From Lacihabitans soyangensis (lineage in GTDB: Bacteria > Bacteroidota > Bacteroidia > Cytophagales > Spirosomataceae), in contig NZ_RJUF01000017.1 of NCBI RefSeq assembly GCF_024343775.1, forward strand, positions 1 through 64,000: 64,000 bases of DNA. The letters are read 5' to 3'. A model generated the notes under the pieces. That model searched no databases, was not told where the DNA came from, and worked only from the letters and a program-made list of their open reading frames with translations. Below, one piece after another: positions 28,058 through 36,377 of this stretch. Position 1 is the first letter of the stretch, and every line of letters begins with the position of its first letter. The translations under genes and the position numbers were made by a program.

Positions 28058-29575
28058 TTATAAAATATTATACCCGATTCCGATATTTGCACCTATCGTT
28101 TTATTTAGTAATTGGCCAGAATCAAAACTTAGAGCAAGATTCATTCTTAAATTTTTGTATGGGATAGAGATTTTCTGAAGCATACAAAATTGATGGCTAT
28201 TTAATTTTTCAGAATAGTTTCCCAAATTTTTTGAAAATAAAATTTGTGTTATAAATTTTACATTTTGTAAATTGCTATAAATTGTTGCGTTTAATGAGGT
28301 ACCTCTATTATTAAGTAAAGTTTTTCTGCTGTGTAAATCTGTTTTTATTTGGTTAAAAGGGATTATAAGTGGAGTACCAATTACCTGTCCTTTATAAATC
28401 CATCCATCCTTGTATAAACTATTGTAAAAGTAATTGTCTCTACCTCTTAGTTCAGGAATCCACTCAAACAACTCTCCACCCTGATTTTTTGTGTTTAAAT
28501 ATTCAAGGCATATTTTGCTCAGAAAACCATTTTGTTTTGATATTGAAATTCCATAAAGGCCGTCAGCTATATTGTTGAGATAAAATAATGAGCCGTCTTC
28601 ATAAAAACTCTGGCGGTAAATAAATATATTGAGTTTTGCTACTGCCAATTGCAAACCCATATCTATAGTTCCGAGATGATTACCAGCTCTATTTGTTGCT
28701 TCATTACCAGGAATGCCATTAGGATTATTAAAAGCATTTCCATTTTTGTTCAAACTAACACCCGAAGAGACTTTTAAAAATGTTTGAAAATCTCTCCCGA
28801 ACTTAGATATAGTCTGTTTTGTGATATCGTCGTAAAATGGCATTGTGGGTAAACCACCCCATTGCACTTGGTGATTAAAGCCTCCTATGAGGTGTACTTT
28901 CCAAGAAGGTTTACCGATACGGGCATAAAAACTTTTTTGGTGGAGCCATACGTTTTGTACGGAATCGCCTTTACCGAACCAACCGTGAGCAAAATTGCCT
29001 TTGATGGCTAAAAGGCCATTCTTTGTGATGGGTGTATAGTTGGGTATAGATATTTCAATTTTGGGCATAGGTAGAGCATTGCCAGACCAAATATAACTGC
29101 CCATAGTACCAAGGGTATCTACCAAGCCCTGTATTTCTCTTCTTCGCCCGCCATAGAGTTGAAATGCACCGTACCTCATTTTAAGATGTGCAACTGGCAA
29201 AAGCACCTGATTAACCCTTCCATAGTTGAGGTGGGTTTCTATGCCATATCCATAGTCAAAGCGTTTAAGTTTTTTATTTATGGTGTAGAGTGAGTCATAT
29301 TCCTGTTGAATATTAAGATTTAGAAAGCCAATTCCCGATTTAAGGGGAATTAAGCCATATTGGTTACTCCTAAGTAGAAAGGGCGTGGTAATATCTGAAG
29401 AAACTAATCCTCCAATAGATCCTTGTATATTGGTTTTTTGTAGAAATTTCTGCGAATAGGTAGTGCCACAAGCCAGAAATAAGAGATAAGCAGTAATGTA
29501 TATTTTGGATTTCAAATCGATTTCTTGAGAGGTTTTAAGTTTACAAATGCCAGCAGAATTCATTTGGGCATTCAA
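28058..29575 (-). CDS. Wzi-family outer-membrane capsule assembly protein
   Basis: The 505-residue protein belongs to the capsule-assembly Wzi group of beta-barrels. LRSNQYGLIPLKSGIGFL, GGRRREIQGLVDTLG, YIWSGNALPMPKIEIS, FAHGWFG and NHQVQWGG are its landmarks. All of them recur in the paralogue at 31846-33285. The ATG at 29575 overlaps the stop of the upstream gene by 4 bp, which suggests coupling. However, the apparent signal peptide (KSKIYITAYLLFLACGTTYS) starts at a TTG at 29515, which may be the true start. Wzi proteins bind capsule at the cell surface. The gene is convergent with the DUF1501 gene, 24 bp apart. Confidence 0.85.
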   Translation of the reverse strand: MNAQMNSAGICKLKTSQEIDLKSKIYITAYLLFLACGTTYSQKFLQKTNIQGSIGGLVSSDITTPFLLRSNQYGLIPLKSGIGFLNLNIQQEYDSLYTINKKLKRFDYGYGIETHLNYGRVNQVLLPVAHLKMRYGAFQLYGGRRREIQGLVDTLGTMGSYIWSGNALPMPKIEISIPNYTPITKNGLLAIKGNFAHGWFGKGDSVQNVWLHQKSFYARIGKPSWKVHLIGGFNHQVQWGGLPTMPFYDDITKQTISKFGRDFQTFLKVSSGVSLNKNGNAFNNPNGIPGNEATNRAGNHLGTIDMGLQLAVAKLNIFIYRQSFYEDGSLFYLNNIADGLYGISISKQNGFLSKICLEYLNTKNQGGELFEWIPELRGRDNYFYNSLYKDGWIYKGQVIGTPLIIPFNQIKTDLHSRKTLLNNRGTSLNATIYSNLQNVKFITQILFSKNLGNYSEKLNSHQFCMLQKISIPYKNLRMNLALSFDSGQLLNKTIGANIGIGYNIL

Positions 29576-31629
29576 AGAATTTCAAATTTACCAATTTTAC
29601 GAATTGTTTCACCCTTATTTAAGCCAATTTTTAAATCATAAAGATAAGAGCCAAATGGTAAAGGAGTTCCATGGCGTTTCCCATCCCAACTTTCGGTTTT
29701 ATCTGTTATTTCGACAATTCTATTTCCCCATCGGTCATATATTGTCAAATTATAATTATTTACTCTTCCAAATCTACCTTTGATTTCAAAGAGATTGTTG
29801 ATATTATCTTCATTGGGGGTAAATGCGTCAGGAATAAAGAATAAAGCCTCAATGGGAATAGATATTTGGTTGGAAATACTACTAATGTTTCCATTTCCAA
29901 GAGCTCTAATTTTAAATTTGGCCTCAATTTCACTGTTGCTGATATCTACAGAGGAGCTATTTATATTTTGGCCCAGTACCTTCTCAACAAATTCGGCCGA
30001 TGTATTTTCATCAATACTTATTAGTTCAAAACTTTGAATAGTTGAATTCCCAAAAGGAGAGTTTGTAGTCCAATTAAGCTCAGCATTTTCGGAGGCTTGT
30101 AAGTGTAAGGTACACATAGTTTCGGAGAGTTTAGAAGTACTCCCACATTTATCTTTGTAACCAATTTGGAAACAATGGCTATTTAAGTATGTATTTTCTT
30201 CGATTTTGAACCTTTTATTTTGAGAATCTGGAATACTATCAACTTTTTGTAAATGGCCTGATTTATCATTTTTATAAAGATAATAAAGATCTTTTTCTAT
30301 TAACCAACCGGAATTATCACCAAATAATAACTCAATTGTATTATTTGATACAACACTAAGTCTTGCGTTGGTTATTGGTGGGGGGGGTATGGAACTTCGA
30401 TCGGTACATTTAACATTCGATAAAGAGGTTGAAAAGAAAGGGAAATTATAGGTTCCAGATTCCCAATTTCCTACAATTCGGGTTTCAAGTTGATAGCAAA
30501 CTTGGTCTAAGCAATTTTGTTTGTCTACTATATTTTTCCCATAAACATCTTTTTTGGTAGTCGAACCATTGGAAAAATTCTTTACTATCAATTTATTAGA
30601 AATACTTATTACCTTGGTATTATTTACCAAAGTAACATCGTTTGTGTTCGTATATTCCCTAAAGACAATCTTATTTTCATTTGGATTTAAGTAAATTAGA
30701 CTGTCTATTTTTACCGAGCATACCTCGCCGCTAATTTCATTACAAGTTGCATATGCTGCATTCGGATTTCTTAGAACCACAAAACAGTTTGATTCATTTT
30801 CCTTAAGTTCGACATTTAAAATACCAGGTTCATGACTTCCTATTAAATTTGGTATGGAATATTGACCAAATTTATCAATTCTATAAATAGAGTGCTTATC
30901 ATATGCACCTTCAAATTCTAGTCTACCTCTCATTCCGTTGTCTTCAACCTCTAACTTTACAATTTTAGGTATGTTTCCACCATGGTTCATTTCTAAAATT
31001 ATCGAATCTGGTTTATAGCAATTTGTACTATTTGTTGTATTTCCCCAGATTAGAATTGATCTATTGTTTCTGTTCGTATTGAAGGTTTTGTTAATTGTGT
31101 AAGGTAATTTGTTAAAAACTGTGGGAGGTGTGCCATCGTCCCATCCAATAGTATAGGAGTCAAAATTGTTGGCTTGGTTTATAGGAACAATTAGATTTAG
31201 AAAGTTGGAATTACAGCTATTATAGCTAAAAACTGGTTTGCTGTTAGGCCTTACACTGATAGTTTTGCAGGCAAACATATCCTTACCATTTTTTTTGCCA
31301 TATTGGAGAATTCTGTAAACTTCGATATTGGTATTGGCAAATAGGGCATTCACAGAGTCTTTATTGCCCACTTTATCGAGGGCACTAAATGCTTTTCCAT
31401 TGTAATAAAAATCGTATCTGATATCTGTGCCGCCTGAGAGATCTTTGAGCTTTACGGTAAGAGGGGAGCAGCCAGCGGATACATCTCCATCAATCTTAAA
31501 GCCACCATCTACGGCTCCTGCAGGCCAATTGTTTTTATCACATAGTCCTTGGCTATACACAAAATGGCACGCAAGTATAAGGACGATTATACCCCAATTG
31601 CGAAAAGTAAGTTTGCTTTGCCTGCTCAA
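29572..31629 (-). CDS. T9SS type-B (CHU_C) secreted surface protein
   Basis: The 685-residue protein has a signal peptide (about 1-27, ending CHFVYSQ), a Cys-containing beta-rich middle, and a C-terminal gliding-associated/CHU_C domain of about 85 residues. That domain has FIPDAFTPNEDNINNLFEIK near 598-617, then IYDRWGNRIVE and ESWDGKRHGTPLPFGSYLY. It is therefore a type IX secretion cargo that ends up on the surface. The middle part has immunoglobulin-like stretches but no enzyme motif I recognise. The start is TTG. Its stop overlaps the Wzi gene start, linking it to capsule-surface proteins. Confidence 0.85.
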   Translation of the reverse strand: MSRQSKLTFRNWGIIVLILACHFVYSQGLCDKNNWPAGAVDGGFKIDGDVSAGCSPLTVKLKDLSGGTDIRYDFYYNGKAFSALDKVGNKDSVNALFANTNIEVYRILQYGKKNGKDMFACKTISVRPNSKPVFSYNSCNSNFLNLIVPINQANNFDSYTIGWDDGTPPTVFNKLPYTINKTFNTNRNNRSILIWGNTTNSTNCYKPDSIILEMNHGGNIPKIVKLEVEDNGMRGRLEFEGAYDKHSIYRIDKFGQYSIPNLIGSHEPGILNVELKENESNCFVVLRNPNAAYATCNEISGEVCSVKIDSLIYLNPNENKIVFREYTNTNDVTLVNNTKVISISNKLIVKNFSNGSTTKKDVYGKNIVDKQNCLDQVCYQLETRIVGNWESGTYNFPFFSTSLSNVKCTDRSSIPPPPITNARLSVVSNNTIELLFGDNSGWLIEKDLYYLYKNDKSGHLQKVDSIPDSQNKRFKIEENTYLNSHCFQIGYKDKCGSTSKLSETMCTLHLQASENAELNWTTNSPFGNSTIQSFELISIDENTSAEFVEKVLGQNINSSSVDISNSEIEAKFKIRALGNGNISSISNQISIPIEALFFIPDAFTPNEDNINNLFEIKGRFGRVNNYNLTIYDRWGNRIVEITDKTESWDGKRHGTPLPFGSYLYDLKIGLNKGETIRKIGKFEIL

Positions 31630-31845
31630 TTAGCCAGAGTTTAAAAAAGAAACGTGAATTTAATGAATTTGGGTGAAAATGGTATCAAAATTTATTTAGC
31701 GGACTATTTAAAGGCAAAGCAAAACAATTACTCCTTATGAATAATCATATAATGAAGCATTCCTGAACAAGATTTTAGCATACAAAGGAATTATTATTTC
31801 TTAGCCTCCTAGCGACTTTGCAGTTAAATCTTAATCATATTAAAT

Positions 31846-33285
31846 TCAAAAGAAGGAATTTCTTCTAATAGAAATATGGATTCCAGTATTGTTTCCGAAT
31901 AAATTCCCGAAATCTTGAGCGAGTTGTACTTCAAGGTTTAAGTTAAGCGGTATATTTTTTTGAATAGCCAGAAGTAAAGAAGTAGAATTTTTTTCAATCG
32001 GATTTCCGTAAATGCCATAGTTGATTTGATGGTTGCCCTTTAAATTTACCAAAAAGCCCTTGTAGTTTCCAGTTGCCGCAAGATGGAATGCTTTTGTTCT
32101 GTTTCCAGTTATTAATCTATTTTCAGGATTGATAGTTATGAACGGCGTTCCAAGAATACGCTCCCTATAAGACCAAGATTGGTATTGACCATGAGAGAAG
32201 TAGTTATCATATTCTCCAGAATTGCTTAATTGGTATTTACCAAAACGATATAAACCTTGGCTTTTGGTGTAAATAAATTCTCCATTTAAATGTGATAGGA
32301 TTCCAGTTCGCCTTTTGTTTTTCCATGAAATACCATAGATGCCATCCTCTACATTATTAAAATTTACCAACGAACGTGCAAAATCAAATGGTTTTTGGTG
32401 GTAGAACTGCCAGTTCTGATGGATAGTGGCTGATAAGTCTATACTACCTAACTGATTGCCAATGGCCAAGCCGCCATCGTAACCTGGTACTTTGGTAGGG
32501 TCAATATTAGCGAATTTCTGTAAAAAAGGCAATATAATGAATTGATAACTGTACAAAGGTTTAGGGGCCAAGTAGCCATTAATGGTTGGTGGAAATTCAC
32601 CGCCAACATTTTTTAATGTTTCGGAATATCCGCCCCATTGAACTTGATGGTTGACGCCGCCCATCAATTGTACTTTTTTGTTTTTATCGTTGATTTTTAG
32701 ATATAGCCACTTTTGGTGCAAGTAATAATTTTCAATAATTCCTTGTGTACCAAACCATCCATGTGAAAGTCCGCCTTTGAATGATACTCTGTTGTGTTTG
32801 CCTAATGCAACCCAATGTGGTGTAGATACTTGCAGTTTGGGTACAGGCAATGCATTTCCTGACCAAACATAAGCCCCAGAGGTTAGTGTAGAGTCCGTAA
32901 GTCCCTGAATTTCTTTTCTCCTTCCAGCATAAAACTCCATCTTGCTGTATCTCATTTTGATAAAGGCCTCAGGTAGTAGTGTTTGATTGGTGTTTCCGAG
33001 GTTGGTATGAAAGTTAGCTCCATAACCTAAACCGAATTTTTTCAGTTTTCTATCAAGGGTTAACAAGCTATCATAGTCTTTGCTAATTCCGCCGGATAAG
33101 TAAAAAATGCCTGATTGACGAGGTATTAATCCAAATTGGTTGGCTTGTAAGAAAAATGGCGTATTTGTCTTTGAAGAAGCTATTACACCTGTTTTTATGT
33201 CATATTTTAAGCCATGAAATATCTCTTGAGCTTTCACGACTTGATTAAATGTGAAAAACAAATATACAATTATTAGGTATTTCAT
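31846..33285 (-). CDS. Wzi-family outer-membrane capsule assembly protein (paralogue)
   Basis: The 479-residue protein has a clean signal peptide (about 1-19, ending NQVVKAQ) and the same landmarks as the 28058-29575 gene: LQANQFGLIPRQSGIFYL, AGRRKEIQGLTDSTL, YVWSGNALPVPKLQVS, LSHGWFG, YLHQKWLYLKI and NHQVQWGG. It is a predicted outer-membrane beta-barrel that ties capsule to the surface. It lies 216 bp upstream of the T9SS type-B gene on the same strand. It probably arose by duplication with that gene's neighbour, since both paralogues match over most of their length. Confidence 0.86.
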   Translation of the reverse strand: MKYLIIVYLFFTFNQVVKAQEIFHGLKYDIKTGVIASSKTNTPFFLQANQFGLIPRQSGIFYLSGGISKDYDSLLTLDRKLKKFGLGYGANFHTNLGNTNQTLLPEAFIKMRYSKMEFYAGRRKEIQGLTDSTLTSGAYVWSGNALPVPKLQVSTPHWVALGKHNRVSFKGGLSHGWFGTQGIIENYYLHQKWLYLKINDKNKKVQLMGGVNHQVQWGGYSETLKNVGGEFPPTINGYLAPKPLYSYQFIILPFLQKFANIDPTKVPGYDGGLAIGNQLGSIDLSATIHQNWQFYHQKPFDFARSLVNFNNVEDGIYGISWKNKRRTGILSHLNGEFIYTKSQGLYRFGKYQLSNSGEYDNYFSHGQYQSWSYRERILGTPFITINPENRLITGNRTKAFHLAATGNYKGFLVNLKGNHQINYGIYGNPIEKNSTSLLLAIQKNIPLNLNLEVQLAQDFGNLFGNNTGIHISIRRNSFF

Positions 33286-33430
33286 AGAGGTGGTAGGGTC
33301 AGATATATTATCATTTCAAGGTTTTAACTCCCAAATAATACAAAGAAATCATTTTCTCAGTTAATTGTAGTGAACTTTTGAAAATTTTATTATTCGGTAA
33401 TTGAAGCTAGAAGTTGTAATATGGCTAGTC

Positions 33431-33583
33431 ATAAGGCACAAAGGCAACGAGGCATTGAGGCATGAAGGCAATGATGCACAAGGCAATAAGGCACGAAGGC
33501 AATGAGGCATTGAGGCACGAAGGCATTGAGGCACAAAGGTAACAAGGCATTAAGGCAATAAGGCAATAAGGGACAAGGCAATT
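33431..33583. repeat. Minisatellite-like tandem repeat
   Basis: A run of about 150 bp built on the word aggcaatgaggca / aggcacgaaggcaa, in units of roughly 8-9 bp grouped into about 18-bp units. A short relative in the opposite orientation lies at about 2963-3000 (cctatgcctcaatgcctttt). No coding sense is seen. Confidence 0.8.
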
Positions 33584-33646
33584 GGTCAATTAAACTTGCT
33601 CTGTGTGGCTCTGTGCAAAACCCTGAGCACTCTGTGGTATTAGAAT

Positions 33647-33746
33647 AAACACATAGTCACATAGGACACATAGAAAAGAATCTCTGGTCTCTAAGTGTTT
33701 TAAAAATTCAAAAACAACCTATGATCTCTATGTGTCTATGTGTTTT
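33647..33746. repeat. Hairpin-forming repeat, relative of the 2393-2925 array
   Basis: It begins with aaacacatag and ends with ctatgtgtttt, with inner ctatgtgtct and taggacacatag words. It has the same terminal inverted repeats as the units at 2393-2896 and 40022-40196. It sits directly after the stop of the small lipoprotein gene. Confidence 0.75.
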
Positions 33747-33756
33747 AAAAAAAAAC

Positions 33757-34158
33757 TCACATACTATCCGCCCCACCTTTCTGGAAGATAACTTCTTTTA
33801 CTAGCCCAATAGAGTTAAAATGCAAAATCATAGCTTCGGAAGTCGTAGTGTTACGGATGTTTTGGCACTGGGGGCCACGCTCGAAGAAATAGACCACGTA
33901 TTTTTCGGATTTTTTGTCTAAAAGCTGATAGTCGTATCTTCCAATGGTTTTTACGATTTCGTTTTCTGAAATACTAAGGATCTGATCTTTGTTGTCTTTT
34001 AGTATTTGGAGTTGCTTTATTCTTTTTCCTTCGCATCCTCCACGGTCGCCTTTGAAGGCCTCTGAATCAAAGCCTTTGATTTCTAGTGGTTTTGAGTAGG
34101 AGCAAGCTTGTAGAAGCATGAGTGCTGAAATGAAGGCGAAATATTTTAAAATATGCAT
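33757..34158 (-). CDS. Small predicted lipoprotein, function unknown
   Basis: From the ATG at 34158 the product has 133 residues and begins MHILKYFAFISALMLLQACS, a clear lipoprotein signal with the lipobox Cys at residue 19. An earlier ATG at 34185 would place nine extra residues before the signal. The mature part is polar with two more Cys, in GGCEGKRIKQL and RGPQCQNIRNT, that could form a disulfide. No family was recognised. Outer-membrane anchoring is inferred from the lipobox. It is surrounded by repeats on both sides and appears to be a single-gene unit. Confidence 0.7.
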   Translation of the reverse strand: MHILKYFAFISALMLLQACSYSKPLEIKGFDSEAFKGDRGGCEGKRIKQLQILKDNKDQILSISENEIVKTIGRYDYQLLDKKSEKYVVYFFERGPQCQNIRNTTTSEAMILHFNSIGLVKEVIFQKGGADSM

Positions 34159-34260
34159 TTTGAGTATTTTTTTTCTAAATGGCAAACTGCCTTCTGCAAT
34201 AGTAATTATATATAAATTATCATTAAATATGATTCATAGTCGGTTTGGTAACGTTTTCTT

Positions 34261-34518
34261 GTCAGTTCGAGCGTTAGCGGGCGGCGTTCTATACGAGAAC
34301 ACGTTTTCTAATGCTAAATTTAACTAGTTGTACTGCCTTCTCAGCATTCATCTCGACTACCGCTCGATGTGACAATCAATGTCAGTTCGAGCGTTAGCGG
34401 GCGGCGTTCCGTACGAGAACACGTTTTCAGCTGTTAAAATTAACTTATTGTACTACCTTCTCAGTTTGCATTTCGACAAGCTCAATGTGACACATTTCCA
34501 CTACCGCTCGATGTGACA
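34261..34518. repeat. 120-bp tandem duplication of a dispersed element
   Basis: Two copies start at 34261 and 34381 with gtcagttcgagcgttagcgg, and both contain gagaacacgttttc and ctaccgctcgatgtgacaat. An inverted partial copy with aaaacgtgttctcg lies at 3841-3900, so the element is dispersed. No open frame of note. Confidence 0.8.
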
Positions 34519-34593
34519 ATTGTATTAAATAGTGACTAATTTACAAATCACCAATCCACCAGTAACCAATCCACAAATAACCAATAACGAACC

Positions 34594-34938
34594 TCACTTA
34601 TCCTTCTGAAACATTCCCACCGCACCGTTAGCTATCGAAATTATGAAACTTAATATCAACGGCGGAATGAATCCTTCTACTTTGAAACCATCCACCAGGT
34701 AGTCGCACAAGTAAACAATACACACGCTAATAACCAATGAGAACAAACCTAGGGTAAGAAACGTAATCGGTAAAGAAATCAAGCTGAGTATGGGTCTCAC
34801 AAAAGTGTTCAGGATACTCATTACCAACGCTACAATGATAGCTGTGGTGTAGCCATCAACGTTGATACCTTTCAAGTAATTCGGCACAATCATGATGATG
34901 AGGCCACAAAGCAGTAGTCTTACAATGTAATTCGTCAT
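34594..34938 (-). CDS. Phage-holin-like (YvlD/Phage_holin_4_2) small membrane protein
   Basis: The 114-residue protein has four predicted membrane helices and the phrase NTFVRPILSLISLPITFLTLG near 45-64, which is the signature of this widespread family. Despite the family name it is a chromosomal housekeeping-type protein with no phage neighbours here. Its molecular role is not known. The ATG overlaps the hisIE stop by 4 bp, so the two are likely cotranscribed. Confidence 0.85.
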   Translation of the reverse strand: MTNYIVRLLLCGLIIMIVPNYLKGINVDGYTTAIIVALVMSILNTFVRPILSLISLPITFLTLGLFSLVISVCIVYLCDYLVDGFKVEGFIPPLILSFIISIANGAVGMFQKDK

Positions 34939-35534
34939 TTCGATTGATGTCTTTTAATTAATACTTCTAAAACTTCATCCAAGCTTATTTCTTTGGCCTC
35001 CAGTAAAATCAAATAGTGAAACAATAAATCTGCAGCTTCTCCAAGAAACAAATCTTTGTTATCGTCTTTGGCTTCTATGACCAACTCCACTGCCTCTTCG
35101 CCCACTTTTTGAGCAATTTTATTGATGCCTTTTTTAAACAATGAAGTGGTATAGGAAGCATCTGTTGGATTGTTTTTTCTATCCTTTATTATTTCTGTTA
35201 ACTGCTGAATAAACATCACTTTGCCTGAGTTTGTTTCTTGCCAACAAGTATCATCCCCAGTGTGGCAAGTTGGGCCATCGGGCAACGCTTTTATTAGTAT
35301 GGCGTCATTGTCGCAGTCTATTCTATGCTCTATATAATTGAGATAATTCTCGGAAGTTTCGCCTTTGGTCCAGAGCCTTTCTTTGGAGCGGCTGTAGAAG
35401 GTTACTTTTTTTTCATTTATGGTTTTCTCTAGGGCTTCTTGGTTCATGTATCCTTGCATGAGTACTTTTCCAGTGTAAAAGTCTTGAATAATGGCTGGAA
35501 GTAAGCCGTTAGAAAAATCTGCTTGTCTATTCAT
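34935..35534 (-). CDS. hisIE: Bifunctional phosphoribosyl-AMP cyclohydrolase/phosphoribosyl-ATP pyrophosphatase
   Basis: The 199-residue product joins two histidine-pathway enzymes. The HisI domain (about 1-108) has GKVLMQGYMNQEALEKT and WTKGETSENYLN. It also has DCDNDAILIKALPDGPTCHTG, with the Asp and Cys metal ligands. The HisE domain (about 115-199) has KKGINKIAQKVGEEAVELVI and EAADLLFHYLILL. These carry out steps two and three of histidine synthesis in the cytoplasm. No other his genes are in the window. A good -7 box lies about 20 bp upstream, and a holin-like gene is coupled downstream. Confidence 0.96.
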   Translation of the reverse strand: MNRQADFSNGLLPAIIQDFYTGKVLMQGYMNQEALEKTINEKKVTFYSRSKERLWTKGETSENYLNYIEHRIDCDNDAILIKALPDGPTCHTGDDTCWQETNSGKVMFIQQLTEIIKDRKNNPTDASYTTSLFKKGINKIAQKVGEEAVELVIEAKDDNKDLFLGEAADLLFHYLILLEAKEISLDEVLEVLIKRHQSK

Positions 35535-35550
35535 AAAAATTATAATTGTG

Positions 35551-35558
35551 CAAAAATA
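35551..35558 (-). promoter_or_regulatory. Candidate -7 box of hisIE
   Basis: The - strand reads TATTTTTG, matching TAnnTTTG, 17 bp before the hisIE ATG. No clear TTG -33 was found. Confidence 0.4.
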
Positions 35559-35619
35559 CTAAGTACTAATTAATTGTGGGTGGTATTCTAAAATTATTAT
35601 ATTTTTTTTCAAATAAGGC

Positions 35620-35650
35620 TTGACAAATATAAAAAAGCCTTCTATCTTTG
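35620..35650 (+). promoter_or_regulatory. Bacteroidota promoter of the tRNA pair
   Basis: TTG at 35620-35622, a 20-bp spacer and TATCTTTG at 35643-35650 match the TTG-N19-22-TAnnTTTG consensus. It lies 33 bp before tRNA-Gly. This is the clearest promoter in the window. Confidence 0.75.
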
Positions 35651-35682
35651 CACCCACATTGAACGAGAAAGGTTCTTTAAAA

Positions 35683-35755
35683 GCGAAAGTAGCTCAGTTG
35701 GTAGAGCGTAACCTTGCCAAGGTTAAGGTCGCGGGTTCGAGACCCGTCTTTCGCT
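35683..35755 (+). tRNA. tRNA-Gly (GCC)
   Basis: A 73-nt cloverleaf: acceptor gcgaaag/ctttcgc, D arm gctc/gagc, anticodon arm taacc-ttgccaa-ggtta, T arm gcggg-ttcgaga-cccgt, discriminator T. The anticodon is GCC. No CCA is encoded. Confidence 0.96.
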
Positions 35756-35765
35756 CGAGAGATAA

Positions 35766-35799
35766 AAAGTTCCTATGCAAATGGGAGCTTTTTTTATTT
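35766..35799 (+). terminator. Weak hairpin with T run between the two tRNAs
   Basis: The word aagttcctat pairs with atgggagctt (two G-T pairs), followed by seven T. It may act as a partial terminator or processing site between tRNA-Gly and tRNA-Leu. Confidence 0.45.
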
Positions 35800-35816
35800 C
35801 TCAGGGCATATCACCC

Positions 35817-35902
35817 GCCGGGGTGGTGGAACTGGTAGACACGCAGGACTTAAAATCCTGTGAGCCTTATCGCTCGTACGGGTTCGATTCCCGTCCCCGG
35901 TA
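35817..35902 (+). tRNA. tRNA-Leu (TAA)
   Basis: An 86-nt class II tRNA. The acceptor is gccgggg/ccccggt with one G-T pair, the anticodon loop is cttaaaa (anticodon TAA), and the variable arm is long (gagccttatcgctc). The T arm is acggg-ttcgatt-cccgt and the discriminator is A. No CCA is encoded. Confidence 0.96.
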
Positions 35903-36068
35903 CTCGGAAGGTCTTAGATTAATTTCTAAGGCCTTTTTTGTTATTAATTGGCATTATAGATTGTGCGGTGGCGACCGGGCTGGCGTACCAGCGGCAGTCG
36001 TCGCTGTCCCGTCCCCGGTACTCCCGGGAAGTCTTTAAGCTTAGGTTTTAAGGCCTTTTTTGTTTTTT
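35889..36068 (+). repeat. Duplicated tRNA-Leu 3' end plus terminator around a GC-rich hairpin
   Basis: The 17-bp word tcccgtccccggtactc at the end of tRNA-Leu (35889-35905) is repeated exactly at 36007-36023, 118 bp later. Each copy is followed by a similar terminator (35908-35939; about 36028-36068). Between them, 35971-36004 folds into a GC-rich hairpin with the perfect inner stem gctgg/ccagc and outer gcgac/gtcgc. This is out of keeping with the AT-rich surroundings. It may be an integration scar or a decayed partial tRNA copy. Confidence 0.65.
35908..35939 (+). terminator. Terminator of the tRNA unit
   Basis: An 11-bp stem (aaggtcttaga with tctaaggcctt, one G-T pair) followed by a run of T directly after tRNA-Leu. 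Confidence 0.75.
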
Positions 36069-36310
36069 TCGCACGGAAATTACAGAATTTCACAGAAATA
36101 ACGGTATTGAAACTTTGATTCCATTGCCCCAATCAAAAATCGTTAATCTAAAATCGTCAATTTGTTTTATCGCACGGAATTCTCAGAATTTCACTGAAAA
36201 GTAACCGAGATTTAAACTTTGCTTCCTTTATACAATCAAAAATCGTTAATCAAAAATCGTCAATCGTTAATCATCAATCGTTAATCAAAACTCGTCAATC
36301 AATAATCGTA
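36069..36310. repeat. Dispersed word repeats
   Basis: Two copies of a tcgcacggaa...cagaatttcac phrase (about 36069 and 36169), followed by many copies of caatcaaaaatcgttaatc and its variants up to 36310. No gene is seen. Confidence 0.6.
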
Positions 36311-36313
36311 AGC

Positions 36314-36352
36314 AAAAAAACCTTTGAGGGTACAATTTTCAAAGGTTTTTTT
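36314..36352 (-). terminator. Bidirectional terminator downstream of the RlpA-like gene
   Basis: A perfect 14-bp stem (36314-36327 with 36339-36352) and an 11-base loop, with A and T runs on both sides, so it can work in either direction. It lies 26 bp beyond the stop of the RlpA-like gene. Confidence 0.85.
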
Positions 36353-36377
36353 GATAAGACTTGGCCAGATGATGATT

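Noticed and set aside
29547-31633. Short + strand frames opposite the T9SS type-B gene
   Set aside because: They are antisense to a well-supported gene with a clear signal peptide and sorting domain.
34594-34938. Prophage, suggested by the holin-like gene
   Set aside because: This family is widespread on chromosomes, and no other phage gene is near.
35620-36038. Open frames across the tRNA pair
   Set aside because: They overlap two clear tRNA genes and their terminators.
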